Part shown: in pieces, positions 33,478-44,990 of the stretch
Layout: every line of letters starts with the position of its first letter
How positions within the stretch are numbered: position 1 is the first letter of the stretch
Position numbers and translations under genes: made by a program
Source: Leptidea sinapis
Lineage: Eukaryota; Arthropoda; Insecta; Lepidoptera; Pieridae
Direction of reading: 5' to 3'
DNA: 64,000 nucleotides
Assembly (NCBI RefSeq): GCF_905404315.1
Contig: NC_066290.1
Location: 9,981,453 to 10,045,452, forward strand
The notes under the pieces: model-generated
Databases searched by the model: none
The model's input: only the letters and a program-made list of their open reading frames with translations
Told to the model about the DNA's origin: nothing

Positions 33478-33504
33478 TGTATGTATGTATGTATGTAATA
33501 TTAA
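33478..33504. repeat. (GTAT)n microsatellite
   Basis: About six GTAT units in tandem. Ordinary simple repeat in CYRI intron. Confidence 0.8.
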
Positions 33505-33539
33505 ATAAGTAACATAATACATATTTTAAGTATCATCAG

Positions 33540-33910
33540 ACTGCTGGCCAAAATCCGCCCCCTTCTTCCTCCATTCGTCCTTATTATTATTTGCTGTGCG
33601 GGATCATATAGCATTCATTCATTAACTATCCCGTCTCTCCATCTCGTACCAGGTATTCGTCTTCTTCTACCAGTTTTTGGTTGTCCTGCTCCATTTTTGG
33701 TTACTTGTCCTTGACACATGGACTGCCCAATTCTGTTTCTTTGTAATTCTTATAACGTCTTTTAGTTTAGTCTTTTTCCGTATTTCATTCTTCGTTATTT
33801 TGTCTTTTAGTCCAATACTCAGTAAGTTTCTCTGCGTCACTTTTAGTCTCTTCGTCTGGTATTTATTGAGCGTCCAAGTTTGGCAGGTAGCTGGTTTGAT
33901 ACGTAAAAAG
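33540..33910 (-). mobile_element. RTE-clade LINE fragment
   Basis: The minus strand reads TCQTWTLNKYQTKRLKVTQR, NLLSIGLKDKITKNEIRKKT and KLKDVIRITKKQNWAVHVSR, matching the C-terminal TWTLTK..FQRKMERSMLG..KDKVRN.EIRKKT order of RTE reverse transcriptases. It decays with stops toward the 3' end. Confidence 0.7.
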
Positions 33911-33924
33911 GCATAAAAGGCATT

Positions 33925-34060
33925 TATTTTCTCAAAATTGATACCTTTAGAATTCTTTTTGATGTCATTTCTAATATACTAGATACTACTACCGCTTCGG
34001 AAACAAATGTCGCTCCGAGAGAGAAGAAGCGGTTCAAGATACTCAATGAAAACGTTCAAT
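33925..34060 (-). repeat. Dispersed repeat C, second copy
   Basis: Reverse complement of the segment at 20320-20470: 'ctaatatactagatactact', 'accgcttcggaaacaaatgt', 'gctccgagagagaagaagcg'. Non-coding. Confidence 0.55.
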
Positions 34061-34439
34061 GTTAAAACGTTTTTGATTTTAAGCTGATAAGAAAGTCTCT
34101 GTTTTTGAGTAGGTATATGTTTCAATGCCCAAATATCTATTATAATAATATAGATACGATTAATGTTCTAAAACTTCATGCGAACGAAGTCGTGGCCCAA
34201 AACTAGGTTTATATAAATAGGTAAGTGAAGAATGACGTGCGTTCCAGATATTAAACCGGGTAATGTGTTACGGCGCGCCGCGATTTGATCACGCTAGCGT
34301 TCTGCTTTGTATAATTTACTATCCCCGTGTTATTTGCGAGCCAAATCTTGTAATGTGTTGCAGTTTCCTCTTACTACAAGTTTCAACTGAATGCTTCTGA
34401 TCCAGTTAGGGTTACCATCAGTCCGAATTAATCCGGACA

Positions 34440-34664
34440 CAATAAATATAATAAAATATTGACACACACAAATTATAAAATATTCTTTTGCCAAGACAAC
34501 GATATATTATGTAATACAATGCACTTAATTAAACATACATAAATACAAATATACATCCATGGCTCGGAAACAAACATCTATATTCATCACATAAATGTTT
34601 GCACCGGGATACGAACCCGGGACCTCTAGCTCAGTAGGCAGGATCACTAACCACTGTGCTGTAT
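34440..34664 (-). repeat. tRNA-derived SINE with LINE-like tail
   Basis: The minus strand begins GACGATACAGCACAGTGGTT (A-box-like) and has GGGTTCGTATCCC (B box), both expected of a tRNA-derived SINE promoter. The 3' body ('gatgaatatagatgtttgtt', 'attacataatatatcgttgt') matches the tail of the LINE remnant at 1660-1960. A shared 3' tail suggests that this SINE uses that LINE's reverse transcriptase. Confidence 0.65.
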
Positions 34665-34744
34665 CGTCATGTCTACTTTTCCGGACTGTTAGATTGCAGT
34701 CCGGATTTTATGCGGCTCACTAACTTGTTCGGATTTTATTTTTA

Positions 34745-34940
34745 ACTAGCTGAACCGACAGACGTTGTTCTGTTCATAATCAAAAACTCTTGCGGGTGGA
34801 ATTTTGGAAAACCCGTTCTTAGCTGACCTCTACTCGGTGTAAAGAATATTCCTACCAAATTTCAAGTGTTAAGCTCTAATGGTTCCAGTGATATCGTGAT
34901 GAGTGACTATATACGTGGAAATCTCTTATATATACATAAG
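34745..34940 (-). mobile_element. Helitron-like element, reversed
   Basis: Left edge ACTAGCTGAACCGACAGACG is a reversed Helitron 3' end; the interior ('gctgacctctactcggtgta', 'ctaccaaatttcaagtgtta') fits another known-looking subfamily. The far end is approximate. Confidence 0.5.
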
Positions 34941-35435
34941 ATTGAATATGTAGTAATATAACTTCATATTAACTATTATCAAATCTAATGTTTACGAAAA
35001 CCAATTCTAAACGAGATCAACTTAAAAGTCTTGATTTTAATTGAAATGTCAGGCTTTTTGGCCGGTCTTCTCAAATTAGTAAACGGTAACCCTAAATACA
35101 ATGTGCATGTTTAAAGAGTCTGGTTTACCAGCGAAATTAATGGACACACATTTGATACTTTGGATACCCAGAGGAGCACCAGCTGATCAGCGATTGCCAG
35201 TGCGGTTTCCGTCAGGGTCACTCAACACCTTAAAAAAAGGCTTCGCGTAAGGCACTACGGTTTAGTAGGGACAACTAACGCATTCTAACTATTACACTAA
35301 GGGAGCACTGCAGATTGTTTCAATCAAACACCTTTTAAGTAAGGCCTCACAGATTCTGTAATAGTGCAGATGAAACCCCGTTACGCATTCTCTCTGAATG
35401 TGGTATTTTAATGTGTAAACGTAGCATATCTTTAA
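34941..35435. other. CYRI intron, no gene recognised
   Basis: No motif or repeat that I can support. Confidence 0.35.
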
Positions 35436-35847
35436 TCTAATATATAAAATTCTCGTGTCGCGGTGTTTGTAGTTAAACTCCTCCGAAACGGCTTGACCGA
35501 TTCTCATGACATCTATTTTTCATCCCCCTAAATATTAAGGATAATCCACCCCAAATTTATTTTTTTAATTTTTTTTACATTTTGTTTTCAATTTATTTAA
35601 TTATGATTCATTAAAAAATACATACAACTTCAAATTTTCACCCGTCTGCAATAGAGTTGCCGTCCGCAGACACGCAATAGAGTTGCAATATGGCAATCGA
35701 ATATAATGATTATTGTAGTACGATAAATTTTATGTATGATATATTTGGTAGGTCTGAGAATTGGTCGTCATCTATTTTTATACCCTAAAAATTTTAATTA
35801 TTGATTTTTTTTTCATACTTTATATAACGTTTGCTGGGTCAGCTAGT
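35436..35847 (+). mobile_element. Non-autonomous Helitron, most complete copy
   Basis: Starts TCTAATATATAAAATTCTCG and ends ACGTTTGCTGGGTCAGCTAG + T. Internal order: 'ctcctccgaaacggcttgac', 'taaaaaatacatacaacttc', 'gaatataatgattattgtag', 'tttggtaggtctgagaattg'. About 410 bp; no Rep/Hel coding. Confidence 0.8.
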
Positions 35848-36111
35848 CATCAAATAAGATTCATGAATAGAATCAATCTTATCGGTGAGTTATAGTAAAC
35901 AGTGACTATCACAATAGATTACATTGGTCGCTGTGAAACAGGACTGCACTGACCTGTACTATAGCCCCTTTAACAACCATAACCGTAGAGATACTCAGCC
36001 GATGATCTTCTAGGCATATCTCCATTAATGGGCGCAGGCGGTTGATTGGAAGGGAGAGGCGAGTTTGGACATAGCGAAGGCCTTCTATTAGGTATAGGAA
36101 ATAATAATAAT

Positions 36112-36172
36112 AACCAAAATAGAAAAGGAAAGCGAATCTATTGTGTCTGTCACCGATTTTGATCACCACCAC
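36112..36172 (+). repeat. Dispersed repeat G, short piece
   Basis: 'aaaaggaaagcgaatctatt' and 'gtcaccgattttgatca' match the repeat G head at 19955 and 33118. Confidence 0.45.
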
Positions 36173-36394
36173 ATGACATAACAAATGAAATTTACCACGC
36201 GTCGTCTGTCGGTAGTAGATTTTAAGTGTATGGCGCAAGGAATTGTACGCGATATTCTTCTGCTTATCAAGGTGCGAGCGTATGGGAGAGCTCTACTCTC
36301 GACAGAGACGTGTGATGATTTTCCAATATGAGATTGTATATCTAAATTGAGATACTTATTAAATTAATAAAAACAGGAACGTTATGAAAAGTAG

Positions 36395-36712
36395 ATTTAT
36401 TAAATTATAATTATTCGCACGACACGCCACAAGTTAGGATATCATCCTCACCATCTGGATGTGTGGCGGTCCTCCACAGTGCAGTTTTCAAGGAGCTTTC
36501 TTCCTCGTACTACAAAGCTGTGGAATGAGCTTCCTAATGCGGTGTTTCAGCGACGATACGACATGGGTACCTTCAAAAAAAGCGCATTTTCCTTCCTAAA
36601 AGGCCAGCAACGCTCCTGTGATTCCTCTGGTGTTGCAAGAGATTGTGGGCGGCGGTGATCACTTAACACCAGGTGACCCGTACGCTCGTTTGTCCTCCTA
36701 TTCCATAAAAAA
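36395..36712 (+). mobile_element. CR1-like LINE tail, well preserved
   Basis: Encodes HKLGYHPHHLDVWRSSTVQF-like sequence, then SRSFLPRTTKLWNELPNAVF, YDMGTFKKSAFSFLKGQQRS and a stop after CGRR, followed by the 3' UTR to 'attccataaaaaaaa'. The 5' edge 'attataattattcgcac' is shared with the copy at 39690, so truncation is within the RT. Inside CYRI intron. Confidence 0.75.
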
Positions 36713-37217
36713 AAGTCTGCGTATATTTTATTTCGTTTTATTGAGATAAGATGTAGGTAGTTATAAAAATATTGGATCGGTTGTCAGTTGGTCTGTGCAC
36801 ATGTTTGTCTTTAGGTACGTTTCAGAACAGTATGCGTAAGATAGATATTAAATTAATATTTCAGTATACATTTAATTATGCATTTTGCATTGCAATCTAT
36901 AAAGCTGAAGATTCTTTTTCGTTTGTTTGTTTGAACGCGCCAATGTCTGTTTTTCTTGCAAATTTGAATAATTATCTTAATATATATTTCTTTTGTGCGT
37001 CTGTTGCAATTGAACTACCTCCAAAATGGCCGCACCGATTTTGATGATTTTTTTTTTTGTGTTCCAGTGAATTTGAGATTGGTTTAGATTCTCAATTCCG
37101 TCCATATAATACATAATTCTCCTGCTCATGTGGATGTTAGTGAACTCCTCCTAACAGCTGGACCGATTTTTCAAATTTAAGTCGTGTGTACAGGACAACG
37201 TCTGTCGGGTTCACTAG
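36713..37217 (+). mobile_element. Helitron-like relic
   Basis: Ends 'cgtctgtcgggttcactagt' (CTAGT 37213-37217), close to other Helitron 3' ends here. The 5' part has 'aatggccgcaccgattttga' and 'taacagctggaccgattttt', phrases typical of such elements. Start uncertain. Confidence 0.4.
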
Positions 37218-37864
37218 TTTTTGTATAAGTTTTGTGATAGTTGACTACACGTCTTAGCTAACCCAAATATTGGATTTTGTGAAGTAATTCAAACAGAAGC
37301 CCTCCTCCATTGCCTTACCCTCGCACGTTGGTTTAATTGTAAGTGTTACGTGAATATAATAACAATAACACTACAAAGATGTATCCTGAGTGTAACTGAG
37401 AACTCCTGCCTTTTTCTTATACTAGTTATTTATAAAAGCTATACCAAGACAACTTTTGAAGTGATAACTTCTTATTTATTTATTTATGAGAGATGTCTGT
37501 CTGTCTGTCCTCCCTTTCTCTCACGAATACGGCAGCGGCGGGCTGGCTCCTCTCTCACTCTAACCAATTGTTACTTTGTAACGTATATACACAAAATTCA
37601 TATGTAATTATATTTTAAAATCAGTATAATTAATAAATAATCTTTACATTATAATATTAATATACATAAAATTTAAGTTATTACCGAAGCTTTTCTCAAG
37701 ATAAACAATTTATATATTAAATAGTTCAACTTAGATTAATTACTTCTGTCGGGCGTTCCGAGACGCACATGTGTTATTGTTTTGTCTATATATATATGAT
37801 AGGTATATACACGGGGCACAGCTAGTCACAAAGTCTTATTTAATAATATGCTTTAAACTTGCAG
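37218..37864. other. End of CYRI intron; possible Helitron end near acceptor
   Basis: A CAGCTAGT terminus at 37819-37826 ('cacggggcacagctagt') resembles a Helitron 3' end only 38 bp before the exon. A GTCT microsatellite lies at 37494-37508. The acceptor TTGCAG is at 37859-37864. Confidence 0.4.
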
Positions 37865-38129
37865 GAAACTGGTCGCACAATTCAGCCGCGAGGAGACTTC
37901 ACTTCTCGTGCTGCGCGTGATGGTCGGCCTGATCATCCTCTACGACTGGGTCCATCCTTCAGGAGCATTCTGCCGTTCCTCGTCCGTGGACGTGAAGGGC
38001 TGTGTGAAGTTCCTCCAGCAACAACCACCGCCGAAAGCCGAGCCACTCCTCAACGCCCTGCGGTATACCACCAAGCATCTGAACAGTCAGTCGACGCCCA
38101 AGAATATAAGGAGTTTGTTGGCCGCGTGA
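37865..38129 (+). CDS. CYRI: CYRI/FAM49 homologue, last coding exon
   Basis: Joins exon 27131-27408 through a split Pro codon (CC+G) to read PKLVAQFSREETSLLVLRVM, then VGLIILYDWVHPSGAFCRSS, VDVKGCVKFLQQ, LLNALRYTTKHLNSQSTPKN and IRSLLAA stop. Family hallmarks LRVMVGxIILYDxVHPxGAF and LLNALRYTTKHLN are intact. GC content is higher than the flanks, as for the other CYRI exons. A possible poly(A) signal AATAAA is at 38257-38262, although it coincides with the start of a repeat S copy. Confidence 0.92.
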
Positions 38130-38257
38130 GGACAGCATTCCAGCCTTGCATGTTGCTGTGGGGAATGATGTGACAATAATTGATGGGGATTTCTCGACGG
38201 CATTTGTTCAGCTTTCATCTTAGTCGGTTATGGTTTGACCCCATTTTCTTTATGACA

Positions 38258-38490
38258 ATAAATGACGAGACGAGCAAGACGTTCTGCTGATGGTATTTGA
38301 TACGCCCCGACCATTACAATACAGTGCCGCTCTGGATTCTTGAAAAACCCAAAAAGTTCACTAGCTACGGCGCCCTTCAGACCAAAACACAATAATGCTT
38401 ATACATTACTGCTTCACGGCAGAAATAGGCGCCGTTGTGGTACCCATAAGGTAGCCGGCATCCTCTACAAAGGAGCCTCCTATTAGTAAA
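38258..38490 (+). repeat. SINE/MITE-like repeat S
   Basis: 'atgacgagacgagcaagacg', 'gccgctctggattcttgaaa', 'actgcttcacggcagaaata' and 'gtggtacccataaggtagcc' match the other S copies in order. It sits in the probable CYRI 3' UTR and may supply or overlap its poly(A) signal. Confidence 0.65.
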
Positions 38491-38696
38491 AATGGGCAAA
38501 CAACAGTATTAAACACCAAAGAATTAATCATCTAAATAAATATATTTATTATGAAAGGATTCGAAAAAATCACTTTGATATAATGTTTGAGATTTAAATT
38601 TTAATACGACAAACGGCCATGTTAATCAAATAAAATTCACTTTATTTATTTAGGTCAAAGAAATTACACTCAGAACTCAGATAATTTATACATGTA

Positions 38697-38880
38697 GATA
38701 GTCTCTTGCTGTTAGACAACCGATGAAAACAGGCCAGGTTTATTACTTTAGTGTACGTGACAAGCTGCGCAAACACTCGCGATTTGTTTTTCAGTTTGTG
38801 TTAGGGCGTGCTTTGCTCAAAACAGAAGTTAACTGTCCACCTCAATTATTTTCACAGGTCTCACAGTTTATAGACATACG
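38697..38880 (+). repeat. Dispersed repeat F, opposite orientation
   Basis: Reverse complement of 1-106 and 15470-15622 ('ggccaggtttattactttag', 'gttaactgtccacctcaatt'). A 102-codon open frame over it is not supported by the other copies. Confidence 0.55.
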
Positions 38881-39392
38881 TTTAAATGATGTAATATTCA
38901 GAAAATGTTTAACGAGAAGTGACAAGAAAGCCATTGGCACTCTTTTAAATCAACATTCACAGCTTCATCGTTTTACAAATTATTTCAATTACAATCTATG
39001 TATTGAAACACCAATCACTGTGCAGCTTTAAGTTTTACGCGTTTTCATTGGTGCTGAGGCGTGACGTCACAACACGACCGTTGTAGTTCTACCAATAGCA
39101 TTCCAGATTTTTTACTGCCCAAATAAAGATTTTTTCCGAAAAAGAGACGCGTACCTACATTATGGAAGAGTAGACCGTAATAAAAATCTGTCTTGATGCT
39201 AATTATAACAATGAAGTTGTCAATAATAACATGGATTCCATGCTTGAGACATTTTTGCAGAAACATTTTACTTTAATCAAAACACAAAATCACTGGAGCG
39301 TTTATACAGGTCAAGAATGTAAATATTTTTCGGGAATCACAGCTGAATTATATGAAGTGTAGGTTTGTTCTTGATGGCTGTTATTGTTGCGC
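38881..39392. other. No gene recognised
   Basis: Spacer between repeat F and the TIR-bounded element; nothing supported. Confidence 0.35.
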
Positions 39393-40202
39393 TACGGTCA
39401 GTGACTCTTACTACGTTGCGTCGATAGAAAACGATATCTATCGCTCTTGATATACTTCTTTATCGCTAACGCTCAGTAGCGCGTTTATAGTAAGGGGGGA
39501 AGTGAGCGGTCGGTATGTTACTTCGTACCATTAACGCGCTACTGAGCGTATGTCCGGCCACACATAAAATATTGCTGTCACCTCTGGTCTGCGCACCCCA
39601 GTATCAGCTCGATCCATTTGGCCGCGTGCAACACAGAGCAGCTCAAATTGACAGGTACCCAGTTCTCTGTGAACGACTAGTAGATTTATTAAATTATAAT
39701 TATTCGCACGACACGCCTTTATACACTTTGCGTTGCCTAGAGACGTCGCTTCATTGTGCGTCTTCTACTGCATTTATCACGGGTTCAAGGAAACAGCTGT
39801 TTCCTGCCGCTGAATTCTACCTTCGCACGACACGCTGCAAGTTAGGATATCATCCCCACCATCTGGATGTATGGCGTTTTACCCACAGTGTGGTTTTCAA
39901 GGAGCTTTCTTCCTCGTACTACAAATCTGTAGAATAAGCTTCCTTGTGTGGTGTTTCCGGGACTATACGACATGGGTACCTTCAAAAAAAGCGCGTACAC
40001 CTTCCTTAAAGGCAACGCTCCTGTGATTCCTCTGGTGTTGCAACAGAATGTGGGCGGCGGTAATCACTTAACACCAGGTGACCCGTACGCTCGTTTGTCC
40101 TCTCTTCCAAAAAAAAATGTATAGTGTGGATATCGCTGTCCCGATATATCGATATAGATATCGTTTTCTATCGACGTGACATAGTACTTCGGGTCATTAA
40201 AC
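39393..40202. mobile_element. TIR-bounded MITE-like element carrying a LINE tail
   Basis: The left end has 'cgtcgatagaaaacgatatc' (39419-) and the right end its reverse complement (40151-40176, 'gatatcgttttctatcgacg'); similarity continues outward through 'ttactacgttg' / 'gtactatgtca'. Inside the left arm a perfect 17-bp inverted repeat (39469-39485 with 39533-39549, 'acgctcagtagcgcgtt') surrounds GGGGGGA. The element contains a CR1-like tail at about 39550-40112, presumably a later insertion. No transposase. Confidence 0.55.
39550..40112 (+). mobile_element. CR1-like LINE C-terminus and tail
   Basis: Encodes VCAPQYQLDPFGRVQHRAAQ, IDRYPVLCERLVDLLNYNYS, LYTLRCLETSLHCA, AAEFYLRTTRCKLGYHPHHL and DVWR, the C-terminal part of the RT polypeptide of this family. 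A frame change then leads to KLWNELP-like remnants and the standard 3' UTR. This is one of the longest copies of this family here. Confidence 0.75.
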
Positions 40203-40254
40203 GTACTTCCGTACAGAATACCGAAATGCTACCATAATTGTAAAATGTCAAGTT

Positions 40255-40365
40255 AAAGAGCGCGTACACTTTTGTAACAGGCCGGCAACGCTCCTGTGAT
40301 TCCTCTGGTGTTGCAAGATAATGTGGGCGACAGTGATCACTTGTCCTCTTTTCCAAAGAAAAGTT
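40255..40365 (+). mobile_element. CR1-like LINE 3' UTR scrap
   Basis: 'acaggccggcaacgctcctg', 'tgattcctctggtgttgcaa' and 'gtgatcacttgtcctctttt' are the 3' UTR of the common family, lacking the accepted coding part. Confidence 0.6.
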
Positions 40366-41040
40366 GAAAATGTGTTTTTTTTCTTTGGCCTTTTTATGTC
40401 TATAATGATTATGAACAGTTGTTTGTGAAATTATATTAGGTATATAATTAAAAAAAAATATTCCAATATTAAGATCAAACCATGGCCGACTATTATTTAA
40501 AATAAATTTAGTAGTACTAAATAACTTAGGCATTACCGACATACTATTCCTAATGTGTTTCCTTTGCAGTTGTGATAAATTACAGTTGATATTTTTTTAA
40601 TCAAAGCTTTTTAATAATAGTTATATCAAACGAGTTAGTTCTATATCGGTTAAGGGAATTTTCTTTCTACCCTCACTATAAGATTCTAATTTAAAAGATT
40701 TCACCTTCAATTCTATTGATGCACGTTGGTGGAAACTTTTATTCTAGATTTTATTATTATGTTAAATATTAATTTAATTGCTGCTAAATATTAATATTAG
40801 CTCGTTACATAATCAATTTAGTGATGTTGATTCTATTTATATTGCTTCGAGTATCGAACGAAAGGAGGCATTTATCTTGTTCTATATAACTAAAATCAAT
40901 GTTTGTATAGTTCTGAAACCATCACAACCACCAACGGCTTGTATACGCACGCATAATGCTAGATTGTCTCCTTTCGGTTAATACTCTAACTCTGTTGTTA
41001 ATAAACACGGAGTAAAGTTATTTCAAGTTTAAAATTTTTG
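40366..41040. other. No gene recognised
   Basis: AT-rich; a 124-codon minus frame at 40542-40168 crosses LINE tail sequence and is not a gene. Confidence 0.4.
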
Positions 41041-41045
41041 TCACT

Positions 41046-41101
41046 TCAGAGTTCAGAATTACGTGACAATCATTCAGAGTTCAGAATTACGTGACAATCA
41101 C
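41046..41101. repeat. 28-bp tandem duplication
   Basis: The unit 'ttcagagttcagaattacgt' + 'gacaatca' occurs twice in a row with no differences, indicating a recent local duplication. Confidence 0.8.
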
Positions 41102-42221
41102 TACAGAAGTAATTTAAAACTTGGATTAACTTTACGATTATTAATAAGACAGTAAGCGTATATGTGCAATATTCACACAAACTTACTATTTTTGCATGCG
41201 ATAGAATTCATTGTAAACAAATTAAGTGAATAGTAGTATAATATCATAATAGCTTTAAAAGCATTCATTAATTTTAGAGAAATAACTCCCCCCGCCCCAC
41301 ACGAGTGCAAGGTTCAACACTTTGTCATAACTAAAGAGAATTTAAAGTAGTTTCAAACTGTAAGTCGTAAGATAGAGTATTATATAAGTATTATATTATT
41401 AGATGTATCGTAGGATCCTTGTAATTGGTTACCATGTACTGTGCAATATACTCCAGTGAACGCGTCTACTTACGTTCGTTTATAAAAGTTGCCTTGTTGC
41501 GGTCGTGAACAAGAAAAGTTTAGGTCATCGACCTTATGCTATCTATCCTTGTCGCTCTCGTACACGTATCGTAAAATTAAGTTATATTCCAGGGAGAATT
41601 TCTGAAATTAATACTGCGCAGAAACTCTAAAACGCACAAATTAAACAAAATAATAAACCTAGTTAAATCTAGCCAAAGTATATCGTAAAAAGACTGAAAA
41701 CTAATGCTCTTTATGATTTTATTCAATTCCATAAAACTTGTATGCACTAATGTGCGAAGATTCTATTACTATTATTCGTTTAATACAAATAAATTTATCA
41801 TACTAATATTAAAGTTATGGCCATCCAGGATAATTTATAATGCAAATAATGTGGATTTTTTAATACACTATTTTGTAGCCGCTATGAAGCTCAAAATTAT
41901 GTTAGTGGTATGTCAATGACTTGTTTTAATTCATAATATTATATTTAATTTTGTCTAGTCTTCCACATTAGAACATGCTTATTATAATAATTTTTGAAGT
42001 TGATTTGAATAAACCTACACCAAATCAAATATGATTTCATCTCAACTTTTCTATAGTCGAATTTAATGTATGTTTGCAGAAACTACTCCGTTTGACATTG
42101 ACACCTGTCAAATAGGAGTCTCATAGCGTATGTGTTATACAAAACTTCAATCATTGAAATAAAAATTTTCTAGAAATGTAGGGAAAGTGTTAAAGCTATG
42201 TATGGATTAGAATATACTTGC
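41102..42221. other. AT-rich, no gene recognised
   Basis: No exon, repeat or RNA motif supported. Confidence 0.35.
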
Positions 42222-42400
42222 GTATAGACGACCTGACAGCCCGATAATGTGTGTGTTAGTATATCTGATAGTGGGTTAATATTCTAAATAGTAAGGAGCT
42301 AATATCAAGCGTGGCTGACTGTTTACGACTTGTAAATTAAAATTAATTATAGACGGTTACAGTGAGATGCGCTTACCTTTTCTATCTGGATGTAACTCCG
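42222..42400 (-). repeat. Dispersed repeat G, reversed copy
   Basis: 'agacgacctgacagcccgat' and 'gtggctgactgtttacgact' are the reverse complements of the right and left parts of the repeat at 19955-20590, without the inner repeat C. This copy shows what the uninterrupted element looks like. Confidence 0.55.
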
Positions 42401-44990
42401 TTAGACATGTTCTCCTCTCTTGTGCACACTTTATCGATACGCTAGTAAGTTGTAAGTCTGGGACATTTTATTATACAGTTTGACTGGTGAAACATTTAAC
42501 GATATTTAAGGAGAGTATACTCGCTACTTCATTCTCGTTATAAAAAATGATAGCTTGATTGTTGAACTAATTTCCCCATACTAAATAAATTGAGTATCAT
42601 ATTATGTGACTCTTACGCTAGCTAAGCGCAAGCGCCAATAGGTTCGTGTGTCCGCCTCCACATTCGTATATTGTCTTATCACCAGTCATGCTGTATAAAT
42701 CATTATTATAGTGTGTAATTAACTGCCTATATAAAACTTATATACAATAAATAATTACATAGATAAAGAAATAGTTTCTAGAGCTGTTCCTAAAATATTT
42801 ATGTCTTATTGTTTTACTATAAGCAGATATTATAACACGATATTACGCCTAGAATGTCAACTCACGCGTCACGTGGTGTAGTTAAACGGTGACTTTAGCC
42901 TTTCAAAATATTTCTAATGAACATCACATACAAAAACTAGGCTTGAGCTTTTATTGAAGAGGAACAAACACCGCCGAAACCTGGCTGTATGGGCTCTAAC
43001 CCTTTATCCTTTCGTTGAAATGAATGATGAACAATTAAAAATTTTGATTTTTTTTGACAGCTGTAATGCATGCAGATGGCAATTTAGCATGCAATCATGA
43101 CGTATAGAATGGTAATTGGTGAGTGTTTGTTAAATCCAATGTCCAATCCCATATACTGACTAAGATGTCTAGAGGATAGCGCTTTTAAAACACTTTTTGG
43201 TGAAAGATCTTTTTGAACCGATTCATTTTTGTTTAATGCTATGTTTTTAAACGGATTTAAAAACTGGTTTTAAGACTTGATTATAGTTTATATTAAAATA
43301 TAGAGGATTTAGTGCAGTATTCAATATTACAATTTTTTATTCATTCCTGTATTAATTCTTGAAAAACAAACAGTCATCAATGATGAATAGGTAAGTGTAT
43401 TAATAATTTCCACTATCGCCTTTATATTCATTTAGGGAATGTCTTTAACACATTACCTTGATAACAATAGAAGTGTTATGAGTACAGAATAATTAAGTAA
43501 TATTACTTAAATGTTATTGTTGCTTATTAAAATAGATAAGTTTCATTTCACAATATTTATATTGTTATAGCATAATTCACATATATAAAATAATAATTAT
43601 AGCTTAAACCAGAATTATTATTATTAATCAATTCTAACTGTAAAATGATAATTGTTAGATATTGTACTCTGTTTGCCGAGAGTTGATAAGTATTACTAAA
43701 TGTCCTAAAAAGCGACTGTCGCAAACCATATAAGTTTCGTGGTAAGAGGCAAGCGTACGCCTACGCCGATATGTATGAAATAAAAAACAATTTGATTTAA
43801 TTTTTATCAACTCTGGGCTAAGACTTTGTGATTGTTAATATGAATTAACAAGCACATAAAATCCTAATATAATGAATTATTAACACGGCATTTATACATT
43901 TAAGGCAGGTGTCTTTAAAGAACCTGATTTATTTACTATTAAGAAATGTTTGTTAAACTAAATTTAAAGTGTGTCTTTGAGTATGGCAGCATTTACAGAT
44001 AATTAAATAAAATTTTCAAAATATCACTGCCCTAATGTTAATGCATAATATACTGTATTTTTGAGAATTTTCCTAACATGAAAAAATACTATAAGCCAAT
44101 TTATTGGGTTTTATATAATATAATATGTATTTATTGAAAGGTATAATAAATGCTAGTTTAGATTTTAGAGTCATATAAAGCTATTTTATAGTTATTAGGG
44201 AACTTTGGTAAAAATATGTATTATTGATAAATTAAATGAAAATTTCTTAAAATGTTATTAGTATAAATTTTTTCCTGTTCTTATATTTAATATTATTGTC
44301 CATGCACTATTGTTTACTTATTGCTGGTTAAAAATATTGTAATTTAAATTGTGATATCAAACACTATGGTAAAATTTTAATTAAATATATTTTTTGGAGC
44401 GGACAACCCTCTTCACTATAATTGACAGTTTATTTTTAGAAGTAGAATCATTTGTTATAGCTAAATATTTTAGGTAATATAATATTATTGCTTCTCAAAT
44501 GTTTAAGTACTCTTAGAATGTTTAAGTTTAAACTATTTATTGTATATAATAGAAACACCAAAGGTATAAATAAACATGAACTAGTATCACATGCTTAATT
44601 GTTTTATTTAATTAACTTAACTGAAACTACAAATTACTACTTAAATGCTACTTAGTTCGTATTTCAAATTGCAGAAATAACCTAATGGCACATACAGGCC
44701 AGTGAAACGTAACATTACAATTCACGTGCAGTGATATTTGAACACAAAGGGGCGCGCTTTGTGCTCATATTATCGGTATGCTTTGAGTAAACTGAGACGC
44801 GCGTGAAAAGTGAACACGAAAATAACCAGGTTTGGACAGCAATGGACACCATTTTTGTATAGTTCCCAATTCTCAGTAGAAGGCGCTGCGGTCGCGTGCA
44901 CACAGGGAACAGTTCCGAGGTACATGTTCAGTTCTGATGAAATATGCTTGAGTTTCATGAGTCTGTACGCACCATAATACATCATATAAG
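42401..44990. other. AT-rich intergenic DNA, no gene
   Basis: About 2.6 kb of very AT-rich DNA. Minus-strand open frames at 44715-45006 lie downstream of the CNEP1R1 stop and are probably its 3' UTR rather than coding. Confidence 0.45.

Noticed and set aside
34591..34664. Functional tRNA gene
   Set aside because: Only the A- and B-box-like parts are kept; the acceptor stem does not pair and a LINE-like tail follows.
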